Source of the DNA: Heterotrichella gracilis
Taxonomy: Eukaryota; Sar; Xanthophyceae; Tribonematales; Xanthonemataceae
NCBI GenBank assembly: GCA_032358255.1
Contig: JAULBX010020299.1
Location: 1-64,000 of the forward strand
DNA length: 64,000 bases
Reading direction: 5' to 3'
The position numbers and the translations under genes are program-made. This document shows positions 46,501-56,173 of this stretch, one piece after another. Position 1 is the stretch's first letter. Each line of letters begins with the position of its first letter. A model generated the notes under the pieces. The model was not told the origin of the DNA. It searched no databases and saw only the letters and a list, made by a program, of their open reading frames with translations.

Positions 46501-48622
46501 CCCAGGCCTGCCTGAACGCCCTGGCCGTGTCCCTGCCCGGCCTGGTGGGAGGATCCGCCGACCTGGCGCCCTCCAACATGACCCTGATGAAGAACAGCGG
46601 CGACTTCCAGAAGAACCAATACGCAGAGCGCAACCTGCGCTTCGGTAAGTAGTCGGAACCCTAAACCCTAAGCAGCAGCTCCCCTTGTGCTGTTTGATTT
46701 AAGTGTGAAGGGGCAGTTGTCAGTGGATTTGTCACTGTTAGCCAGAGCCCCTTTTATCGATAGTAGCCTATGTTGCAATCTTGCCCCATGAACCTCGGAG
46801 GCGTGCGCTTGCACAGCATGGGCGCAATCAGCAGTGACATATATAATCTTGTCCTAAACCCTAATCCCACTCTGTGCAGGCGTGCGGGAGCACGGCATGG
46901 GCGCCATCTGCAACGGTATCGCCCTGCACAACACCGGCCTCATCCCCTACTGCGCCACCTTCTTCATCTTCACCGACTACATGCGCGGCGCAATGCGCAT
47001 GTCGGCGCTGTCCGAGGCCGGCGTCATCTACGTGATGACCCACGACTCCATCGGTCTGGGAGAGGACGGCCCCACCCATCAGCCCATTGAGCACCTGGCC
47101 TCCTTCCGCGCCATGCCCAACATCCTGACCATTAGGCCGTGCGACGGCACCGAGACGGCGGGGGCGTACAAGGTGGGTGGGCTGTGAATGTGTATCTAGT
47201 TGTTGATATGCATTTTCACACTTGACAGTCAGTACAGTCAGCCTTGCACCTGCTTGCAGCTCTTCTCTGACCATTGTTGATACTCTGGTATTGAAATTTG
47301 AGCATGTATTTGGCTTGCACCGGGTGAGAGGTGGAGGCGCGTAGTCATGGCTGCCTCACCCGCGCCACCACTGTGCGCTGCATGCCCGCCCTCAACCCCG
47401 GCTTTAAACCTCCTCGCCACTTGCCCTGATCACACACACCCTTCTCCCCACTCACCTTTTCCCCCTTGCCCTCCCCAGGTCGCCGTGGACAACTCCAAGG
47501 GTTTGAACAAGGAGGGCATCAAGAGGCCATCCGTGCTTGTGCTCTCCCGCCAGGCCATGCCCAACTGGGACACCACCAGCATCAGCGGGGTGGAGAAGGG
47601 CGCCTACACCATCTACGGCACGGAGCCAAACCCAGATGTCCTCATCTTGAGCACAGGTGCGTGCCTTCTCAATCATGAATGCCTGGCAAGGGTAGGCTAC
47701 CTTGGGGTCACATGCATTAACACCAAGGCAGATATGCATTTCCCTTGCTGCCCACACAGTCCTTGCTACCAACGGATGAAGGCAAATAGTAGCAACATGA
47801 CTGTCATTGTAGCCAAGTCAATATTCCATCTGCACATCCAGGGTGGCTTCAGGAACGGTAACCTCCAAAATAACCCTGAGCGACCTCTCAAGCGCCCCCT
47901 CTACACCTGCGCAGGTGCCAGCACAGCCTGAATTGTCCTATAACATGCCCCGCAATGCCCAAACAGCCCTCTAAACGCGCCCCTCCACACCCCGCAGGGT
48001 CCGAGGTTGAGCTGGGTGTGATCGCCGCCAAGGAGCTGGAGGCCGCCGGCAAGACCGTGCGCGTGGTGAGCTTTGTGTGCTGGGAGCTGTTCGATGAGCA
48101 GCCCCAGGAGTACAAGGACGAGGTGCTGCCACCCTCCGTGGTCAACCGCATCTCCATCGAGGCCGGCTCCACCTTTGGGTGGGCCAAGTACCTGGGCACC
48201 AAGGGGATTGCCATCGGTGTTGACGGGTACGTTTTGGCAAACATTTGTCATACTGCGGGGATGGATTGTTGTAGGATGTGGTGGACCAGGGTGTCTGCTT
48301 GTGGGTAGCTAGGGAGAGAACATTTATTGGCTGGCTAACCGCGTTTCAATTGAGGGTGGCTCCACCTTTGGGACTGCAGAACAATTGGATTATTGTTGTT
48401 GACTGCAGTGGAAATGTGCTGGGCATCGCTGCGGGGCATGGCTCCTGCTCGTCCTAAACCCTAGATTCTAAATTCATTGGCAACACCTCACCTGTCAGGC
48501 GTCTGACTCTTTGCCCCACGTGTTTCAGGTTCGGCGCCTCCGCCCCAGCCAACATCCTTTACGAGAAGTTCGGCATCACCAGCAAGGCAGTGGTGGACGC
48601 CGCCCACAAGCTGCTGGCATAA
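43566..48622 (+). CDS. TKL: Transketolase, plastid-targeted
   Basis: Eleven exons join in phase: 43566-44012, 44125-44215, 44337-44445, 44830-45085, 45522-45689, 45979-46105, 46423-46644, 46880-47172, 47479-47656, 47998-48226 and 48529-48622 (TAA). The product is 737 aa. It moves two-carbon units between sugar phosphates using thiamine diphosphate, in the Calvin-Benson cycle and oxidative pentose phosphate pathway. Residues 1 to ~60 are rich in Arg/Ser/Ala/Thr and low in acidic residues ([20 protein letters not shown]), a likely chloroplast transit peptide. Thiamine-site motifs are [40 protein letters not shown] (the GDG Mg2+/ThDP motif) and [22 protein letters not shown] holds the catalytic Glu. 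[20 protein letters not shown] is in the pyrimidine domain. Length matches plant plastid enzymes. Introns contain CCCTAAA tracts and several echoes of exon edges. No missing key residue was seen. Confidence 0.95.
44665..44850 (+). repeat. Short upstream echo of transketolase exon 4 start
   Basis: TACTGCATCATGG at the exon 4 start (44830) is also present at about 44668 in the preceding intron, with similar flanks. Confidence 0.5.
45884..45999 (+). repeat. Two upstream echoes of transketolase exon 6 start
   Basis: The acceptor CCACCCGCAG|GTGTACAACG (45968-45999) is preceded by decayed copies at 45884-45914 and ~45921-45948, each with a usable AG but no open continuation. Confidence 0.7.
46051..46211 (+). 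repeat. Downstream echo of transketolase exon 6 end
   Basis: [14 protein letters not shown] with its donor (46051-46108) recurs at 46153-46211 as [14 protein letters not shown], also followed by a GT donor. CCCTAAACCC lies between. Either donor would keep phase if a suitable acceptor joined the second copy. Confidence 0.82.
47885..48005 (+). repeat. Upstream echo of transketolase exon 10 acceptor
   Basis: The pyrimidine-rich acceptor region at 47968-48005 has a diverged copy at 47885-47930. Both share CTCTMMAMGCGCCCC-like runs ending in GCAGG. Confidence 0.6.
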
Positions 48623-49641
48623 GCTGTGTACCACAGCTGGGACTGGGGAGATGGGGACCAACCACCTGGGGGGCAAGGCCAGCTTTTGCGCAAACCCTTC
48701 TCGACTGCCTGGTGCAGGGCTCTTTGGGGCTGGGATGGGGAGCTTCAAGCTGGGACCAACCCGAGAAGAAAAAAACCAACTTTGCGCAAACCCTTTCGTG
48801 ACTGCTCCGATCGGGCACCCGAAAGGGCCTTTTTTCCTCCCTGCCTCCGTTCCGTAGGATGGGTCTTGTGTGCATTGCTAGGACCATGCGGCAACAGCTG
48901 CATTGGTTTTAGCATGCTGGCTCGCACTTAGCAAACTATTCAACAAGGACTTGTGGATTGTTGGGCACTGTCAGCTTGAAAAGCAGGTTTTGTCACTTGC
49001 GTGCAGGAGTGTGTAGGGCAATGCATAGTGTTTCTGCAGCAGCTGGCGCTTTGAGAGTTGTAATTTTGAGGTGTAGCACATACCGTTGTTGCACAGCTAC
49101 CAATTGAGTTAGTTTTACACACCGCTTTCTGTTCAACCGCACTGTAATTATATTTCCAAATACAATACCTACAATTCCCGCAAGGCAGAAACCTTTTGCG
49201 CACGCGATAAGCAGGCAACAGCACTTGCTCATGACAGTCTATAATAGACTGTCATGAATAATTGGTGACTGATCCTGACATGATGGGACGGTTGCCACCC
49301 TATCCTTTTTGCACAGAGTGCTTGCCTCCAACCACCGTGCCTTCCTTGTAGCACTTCAGCGTACACAGTGGCAAAGTGTGTGGCTGTACTGAGCAAGAAA
49401 CACTGGGGTACAGCACCTTCCACGTGTTGGCAACCCTGTGCAATTCTGCAGAGTCTGTGCACCAAGGGTCCCTGGTAGTGGCAGGCCGTGTTAGTCGTTT
49501 GCAGCAGTAGTGCGCACCCAGGCAGGTGAGCTCTGTTTCCTTTTAACGTAAGGTAGTCCATTTTGGTATGGTGGTTATTTGACGGTGACCGCATACAAAC
49601 GGAGCAGCTGACGGGAGAGCTCTGCCGTTCAGGAAGGATGC
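48623..49641. other. Spacer with transketolase 3' UTR and short duplications
   Basis: No gene is seen. Two related segments, about 48683-48712 and 48778-48808, share TTTGCGCAAACCCTT and a following GACTGC. A perfect hairpin lies at 49229-49257. The end of the spacer is the dihydropyrimidinase promoter. Confidence 0.5.
49229..49257. repeat. Perfect 29-bp hairpin (13-bp arms, TAA loop)
   Basis: TCATGACAGTCTA and its exact reverse complement are separated by TAA, in the spacer upstream of dihydropyrimidinase. It could be a fold-back relic or a protein-binding site. Confidence 0.8.
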
Positions 49642-52600
49642 ATGCATAGCATGGCATGCCAGTGGCATGTGCCCCTGCTGCTGCTCGGCACCCTGTTACT
49701 GAGCGGCAGGGCAGAGGCCACCACTCTGCTGATCAAGGTAAATCAATGGGGGAAGTGGTTTTTTAACTCGTCTGCAAGGCGTGCCCAACACCTCGAGGTC
49801 GAGTGCATGCAACTGAGGGGGACAACTAGGGTTTTAAACGCTAAGTCCTGCGGTGCAGGGCGGCACGGTGGTCAACGCAGACAGGCAGTTTGAGGCCGAT
49901 GTGCTGCTTCAGGATGGGGTCATCACGCGAGTTGAAAAGGGGATCAAGGTGCGGTAATCTAGCCAAGCTTGTCGAACACATATGCATGCATGCTGCCTAC
50001 GGCATGCAGGGAAGTGTGCTCCAAGCGCCCTGTGGTATGGTTGGACGCCACGAAAGCACCTTGTAGGTGACGTTCACACGCGCAGCATAAAGTATCGTGC
50101 AAAACAGCAGCTGTGTTGGTGCAGGCTCCGCATGGGTGCAGGGTGATAGATGCGGCAGGGAAGTACGTGTTGCCAGGGGGCATAGACCCACACACGCATT
50201 TCCAGATGCCCTTCATGGGTCAGTTTGCTGTAGACGACTTCTACAGGTGTGCTAGGAACCCTGGCCTTGAACCCTGGCCTTGAACCCTGAACCCTAGCCC
50301 ACAACCATAACCCTAACCTTTGACCCTAGTTACCCTGTTGCTTGACAGGTGCACTAGGTGATTACCCGCTGCTGCAATTTGGCTACCCACCGCCCACTCC
50401 AATCCCAGTTCTGGCGGGGGGAACCTCCTGACTTTGCACCCCGTCTAATGCCCTGCCACCCACACTATGAACTGATCACCTCCCCGCACCCGCCTGCGCC
50501 GCCCCCACTCCAATACTCCCGTCCACCAACACCCACCCACCCCTTCCTCCCCCCACAGCGGCCAATCTGCAGCTCTTGCGGGGGGCGCCACCATGACCAG
50601 TGACTTTGCACCCCGTCTAATGCCCTACCTACACCCACCATGAACCGATCACCTCCCCACATCCGTCTGCTCCGCTCGCACTCCAACACTCCCTTTCAAT
50701 GACAGTAAACTCCCTGTCTCATCCATATATTCCTTCCCCCACAGCGGCCAATCCGCAGCCCTGGCGGGGGGTACCACCATGACCATCGACTTTGCACTCC
50801 CCGTTGAGCATGACCTAGCCAAGGGGTTTGCAGCATGGAAGGCCATGGCGGGGAGGGCGGTGATGGATTACAGCTTTCACATGGTGGTCTCATCGTGGAG
50901 CAATGAGGTAGGGTCTGCGGTCTGAAGGTATTTGATGCTGTGCAGAATGCAAAACGTTTCCCCCGGACTTATGGGAAGTGGACGAAATGGTGCCCCAGTG
51001 ATCAGCCATGTGGTCCAATAAACAAACATAAAATAGAAAGAAGTAAACAAATAAACGGATGTGGCTGTGCTTGTGGGGCAAGGGGTGTCGTCCATTAAAA
51101 ATTTGTAATCAGCCATGTGCCGTGTGATCAGCCAGTAATCACCATGTCGCCCTGTGATCAACAAGTAATCACCATGTATGATCACCAGGTGGCGGAGGAC
51201 ATGGCGGTGCTGGTGGGTCAAGGTGTGCAGTCATTCAAGTTCTACATGGCGTACAAGGGGGCGCTGATGGTGAATGACGAGGTGCTGCTCCAGGGCTTGC
51301 AGCGCTGCAAGGAGCTGGGGGCGCTGCCACTGGTGAGTGGGGGTATAGGGTTTTGGGGTACAGAGCTAGGGATTTTGAGGATTTAGGGCCTCAGGGAAAG
51401 TTCAGGGATAGGATAGTAATGCACCAAGTCACTATTACAATCACGCCTGGTTATAAATGAGCCAGGGCTTGCAGCGCTGCAAGGAGCTGAGGCGCTGCCG
51501 CTGGTGAGTCGGGGTGCATGTCTAGGGTTTTGAGGGGGGCAGGTAGGGGAAACGAGGGTTTTGGGCCGTCCGGCAGTGGCTGATGGGATGCATGGGATGT
51601 GTGTGCCTAGCTGCTAGGCATGGTGCAAGCACGTATGAGCAAGATCTAGATCATCATGACAACCGCCCTGGACACCGGATTGCATTCAAGCACGAGCACC
51701 TTGATGACATTACTGGACCACACCCTGCACGCTCCCAATCCCCACTCAGCTGGCTGCCAATCCCCGCACAGGTCCACGGCGAGAATGGGGATGCGGTCGA
51801 GTTTGGCAAGCAGCGCGTTTTCGACATGGGCATCTCTGGCCCCGAGGGCATCGCCCTGGCTCGGCCCTCGGTGGTCGAAGGGGAGGCCACTGGGCGGGCA
51901 ATCCGGCTGGCAGCGTTTGTGGGAGCACCCTTGCTTGTGGTTCATGTAATGAGCCAGGACGCCCTCGAGGAGATTGGCAGAGCAAGGGCTCAAGGGCAGG
52001 TGGTGATTGGGGAGGTGCTTTCGGCGGGGCTGGCGCTCAACGAAAGCAAGCTGTGCGTGCCCAGGATTGCATTAATGCTAGTAGGGGCATATCAAGTAGT
52101 ACTGTAGTCCATGGTTTTCTGAGCCGCGATGGGTACATTATTACTCTATTCTAAGTAGTGCTGTGCTAGGTGGCGGTGCTGTGTTATGCGTACCATGTGC
52201 ATGTTGCTGGCATTTTTGGGATTTACTTGATGCGCAAGGTAGGTGGCTGGGTGTGGAGCAAGTGGTGATTGGGGAGGTGCTTTCGGCGGGGCTGGCGCTC
52301 AATGAAAGCAAGCTGTACGTGCTGGGGGGTGTTCCCACGTTGTATCTGCAGGGGTGTCTGCATGCATATATGCATGCATGGGGAGTATGCATAGTTCAGT
52401 AAGACAGCTCCCAGGGCAAGGCAGGCGTAAATTTCACCTGCTCCCAGCATGCCTGGCTGCACGCGCTTAGCAGGCCTGGTCGTGGATCATGCCCTACACA
52501 TGCGCCCAACATGGCTGCGGCCATTTTCAGTCCCCTGCATTTATTTATTTTTATTTTTTATTTATTGCACCATGCGTCACACAGGCGCCAACATGCCTGC

Positions 52601-54348
52601 GCCCCCTGTCAGGCCCCTGTTTGTGTCATCATACATATTTGCCCGTCTCTGCAGGTGGCACCCGGACTTTGCCATCGCCTCGCAGTACGCCACCAGCCCA
52701 CCCCTCAGAGGGGAGGCGCACAGGCTGGCGCTCAAGGGGGGCCTGGCTACAGGGGTGCTGGAGGTAGGTGTAGGTGCAGTCACACAGAAGGCTTCCAAGC
52801 CAGGCACCTGACTCACGCGCTGAAGCTTTCCCCCTCCCCTTTCCCTAGGTTGTTGGCACATGTGTACAGACCACTGCGTGTTCAGTTCCAGCCTCAAGGC
52901 GTTGGGCATGCACGACCCCGCGCAGATATCCTTAGGATCGCAGGAAATGCACCCTTAGGGTAAATTGGGGTGCACAAGCATGCCCCTTGTATCACAACTC
53001 CCCCTTCCCCTTCCCTGCCATGTGACATCACCCTATGCACTAACCCGCTCTCCTCTCCCTTTTGCCCTATAGGTGGTTGGCACAGACCACTGCGTATTCA
53101 ACTCCAGCCTCAAGGCCCTGGGCATGCACGACTTCAGGAAAATACCCTTAGGGTTGATCGGAGTGGAGGAGCGGCTACACGTGGCATGGCACGAGATGGT
53201 CAACAGCGGTAAGGGTTTTGGGAAGGGTTTGGGAAAGGATCAGTGGGTGGGAACTGCTGCTCGCCCCCTCACTAGTCCACACATGCCTGGGGTTCACCTG
53301 AGCGATGGATCCCCGTGGATGTACTGCATGCATTCCAGCAACACAGCCAAATTGTACCCTCCATGTTTGCAGGATGCCAGTTCCATGATGCTGGTCTTGG
53401 GTGGCCAACCTCTCCCATAACGGTATATTTAGATAATCACTTGCAGATAAACAGTTGCAACATAGTCCCCCTGAAATAAACATACATTCTCCCTTTGTTG
53501 CGCAGGTATGATGTCCCCCTCAGCCTTTGTGCGCGCAGTGAGCACACGGGCAGCACAGGTGTACAACCTATACCCTCGCAAGGGGTTGATAGCAGCTGGG
53601 TCTGACGGGGACGTCATCCTGTTTGACCCTTCCGTGCGCCACGTGCTGTCTGCATCCACCCACCACTCCCGCATGGACACCAACATCTATGAAGGCATGG
53701 AGGTCACTGGGAAGGTGAGTGCGCTATTAATTTTATTATGTGTTATTAGTACCACTACAAGCATATATTGGTGCGTTGTTATTGTTATCATGTTATTATT
53801 AGTAGCAAAGCTAATATCTATAAGGGCATGGAGGTCAATAGGAAGATGTGTTGGGCCGCAAGCACTTGCACCTAGTAGCAGAATTGCTGTCTTTTACGCG
53901 ATGGAATTGAGTGTGAGCTGGGAGTATAGTTGGCCACTCGATGACGCATACCGTGCCTGCTTATCCCTGCTGAATTGGCACAAACAATATTCCACCATGC
54001 AGCGCCCATGCCATGCCACGCCACGCCATGCCATGACACATGTCACGCCATGCCCATGCCATGACACATGCCATGCCCATGCCATGCCATGCCATAAACT
54101 GGTTGGTGCCCTCTCCCCAGGTGGTCATGACAATCAGCCAAGGGGAGGTAGTGTGGGAGAATGGCGTGTTGAGTGTGAGGGAGGGTGCGGGTCGCTTCAT
54201 CCCCCGCCCGCCATTCGGGCCGCTGTACGATGGCTTGGCGCAGCGGGATGCCAACTGGATCGCCGACAAGTTCCCCTATGGAGCCACCCCTGTGCGGCGG
54301 GAGGGCGATGTGGTTGGGACTGGGCCAGGTGCCAAGGATGAGCTGTAG
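49642..54348 (+). CDS. Dihydropyrimidinase, ER-lumenal (signal peptide and KDEL)
   Basis: Ten exons: 49642-49737, 49859-49948, 50125-50246, 50745-50907, 51189-51332, 51772-~52055, 52655-52763, 53073-53208, 53506-53714 and 54121-54348 (TAG), about 526 aa. It opens the ring of dihydrouracil and dihydrothymine, the second step of pyrimidine breakdown. Metal ligands are visible: H85-x-H87 in DPHTHF, the carboxylated Lys180 in FYMAYKG, His207 in VHGENGD, the His of VVHVMS, and the Asp of [10 protein letters not shown]. The N terminus ([19 protein letters not shown]) is a cleavable signal peptide and the last four residues are KDEL, so retention in the ER lumen is predicted. The ATG at 49642 precedes another in-frame ATG at 49651; both keep the signal peptide. 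A tiny upstream ATG (49638) opens and closes at once. The exon 6 to 7 junction lacks a canonical donor in phase 2; splicing after 52055 would be TG|CG. A TGTAA lies near 54428. Confidence 0.92.
50395..50790 (+). repeat. Dihydropyrimidinase exon 4 start in three tandem copies
   Basis: The functional exon starts at 50745 ([18 protein letters not shown]). Copies at about 50559-50680 ([18 protein letters not shown]) and 50395-50480 precede it. The two upstream copies also share the sequence that follows, CTTTGCACCCCGTCTAATGC, which the true exon does not keep. The copy at 50559 retains a good acceptor but soon meets a stop. Confidence 0.85.
51284..51520 (+). repeat. Downstream echo of dihydropyrimidinase exon 5 end
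   Basis: [14 protein letters not shown] and its donor (51284-51350) recur at about 51461-51520 with one base missing in the exon part. TTTAGGG-like sequence follows each copy. Confidence 0.82.
51995..52316 (+). repeat. Downstream echo of dihydropyrimidinase exon 6 end
   Basis: [18 protein letters not shown] (51995-52055) recurs almost unchanged at about 52256-52316. Neither copy has a GT donor in the phase needed by the next exon, so which one is spliced is unclear. Confidence 0.85.
52850..53160 (+). repeat. Upstream echo of dihydropyrimidinase exon 8
   Basis: The exon at 53073 ([20 protein letters not shown]) has a long decayed copy at about 52850-52970 that keeps [14 protein letters not shown]-like sequence with small indels. 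Confidence 0.82.
53684..53844 (+). repeat. Downstream echo of dihydropyrimidinase exon 9 end
   Basis: [11 protein letters not shown] (53684-53716) recurs at about 53812-53844 as [11 protein letters not shown]. Confidence 0.78.
53996..54100 (+). repeat. CCATGC-rich simple repeat
   Basis: Imperfect tandem copies of GCCATGCC / CATGACACATG lie in the last dihydropyrimidinase intron, just before the acceptor at 54120. Confidence 0.85.
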
Positions 54349-55907
54349 GCATACCTGTGCATGGGCGCTCATTCACCTCTGGTTGAGCCGCGCGGAGTTC
54401 AGCATTGAACACTAACGTTGACAAGCTTGTAATAGCCTAAGGGCAACATCTTTGTCTTTGGAGGTTCTGTGTCTTGGCTGGTACCGTATGGGTGGTGCTG
54501 TGGGGCGTACACTCCCTATTTAACCCATTGCCAAGTGACTCAGGGCGCCGCAACTTTCCAGCCCTAGCTAAGGGTTTGTTCCAACATCCTAATGCCAATG
54601 AGTGGCCTTGTGCATTGTGCACTGCAACTTTTCTCAGACCACCCTGCAGTGCAGGCTTGGAGAGAGTAGTCACACATCAACAACCACTTATGCCCCACGT
54701 TTTCTAGCGAGAATCCAGCAAGACTATAGGAGGGTCTGCCCAAATAGGGTCTGCCCAAATCCTTGGCATCTGTTGAAAAGTGCGTGCCACGGTGGCGTCT
54801 GGGTAACAGCGTGGCAGAATGTTGGACGATGGATATGGCCACGATAGCGCCAGCTGGGCAGGAGACCGGGATGAATCTGATGAATCGGGGGGCTGATTAG
54901 GCCCCGTTTGAAAGCGCTCAGGAAAATCTGTTGGCCGGGATTTGGCCGCCGCTATCCCGCATGTCGAGGAGGGAAAAGGTGTTTTTTTGGGCTTTGCGCA
55001 GTCGCTTTTCCTATCGCACGGGCTTTTGGGCAGGTTGTTTGAATTGCCCATGTTGGAAGAGCATCGCACGACGCAGACTGATAGTATTGTTTGCTTGTGC
55101 TGTGTCTTGTAGTTCTCGTTATCGTTCTCGTGGCACCTGCTCTCCACACCTCTGCTCGTTCCAGTTGGCTTCGACAGGAGTTTGTGGGAAACCCTCCGAG
55201 GTGAGAGGTAAGGGCAGGGGTTCCTTCCACCTTGCCTCAGGGGCAAGTTGAAAGCCGTGAACAACCTTTGCCGAGTATTTTGGGCGACTCGCTAGTGCAG
55301 AGTGCGAACGGGAAGTGGGTTTTCGGGCTTGAACGTTTCGGTAGCATCGCACCCATGGGTTCACTTTTGCAGAGCCCCGTATGTGCAGAGCCCCGTATGT
55401 GATCTTGCGTGGTGCACTGTGCACTGGAAGAAAGCATAAGTCTCCGTTGGGATTACTGTCGCTGTTTGGTTGTTGTCCTTGCTCAGACCCAGGGACTCGG
55501 TGGAACATTCGACCAGGGCATTCTTTGCAACATGCATTCCTCCCGGTACATCTCCATTTTCGAGGCAATTTCTGCCTTCGAAGCGTAGTAGCATAGCAGT
55601 CATATTTTACAAGGTGTGCAAACGAGCTGGAGTAGCCAGCACCAGGCTTGTCTGGCCTGCATCCACTGATCGTCCTGTGTTGCCATGTAGGTGGCAAGTC
55701 AGGCTGGTTTCCGACCCTTACGCGAGGTGGATGGGCCCAATACCATGCAGCTGGTACTTTATGCGCTGCTGACGTGACCAAGAGCATTGCCTAGCGCTCG
55801 GGAAGAAGACAGAAGCCGCAAGGTATGTGCAGTGTGGGTGTCATTCATTTTGGCATAATATGGTTATGGCCTAATCATGACAGGCATTCTTTTCTTAATT
55901 TGTCCAG
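54349..55907. other. Spacer upstream of the response regulator gene
   Basis: This holds the dihydropyrimidinase 3' UTR and the upstream region of the next gene. A plausible 5' untranslated exon ends at a GT donor near 55823 (CCGCAAG|gtatgt). Short ORFs on both strands here show no recognisable motif. Confidence 0.45.
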
Positions 55908-56173
55908 GGTCAACAACCAGCTGGGTGGTTGAAGGAGAAAGGGACCACACCACTGGAGTAGACTGTGACTCATATGCTTTTACCACAGACTTCACTCCTG
56001 TAAGGTATGTCCAGGTCTGTTCACTGCCAGTGTTCACTGTTGCCAATCATGACACCTGGCAGCTAATAAAGCTTTATTATGTAATACCTCCTTGGCAAAC
56101 CAACTCTGTGTTTGTCCGCAGCTGTGCACTAGGCTTGCCTCAAGTGAGGCTGGCGGGTAATCCGACACACACC

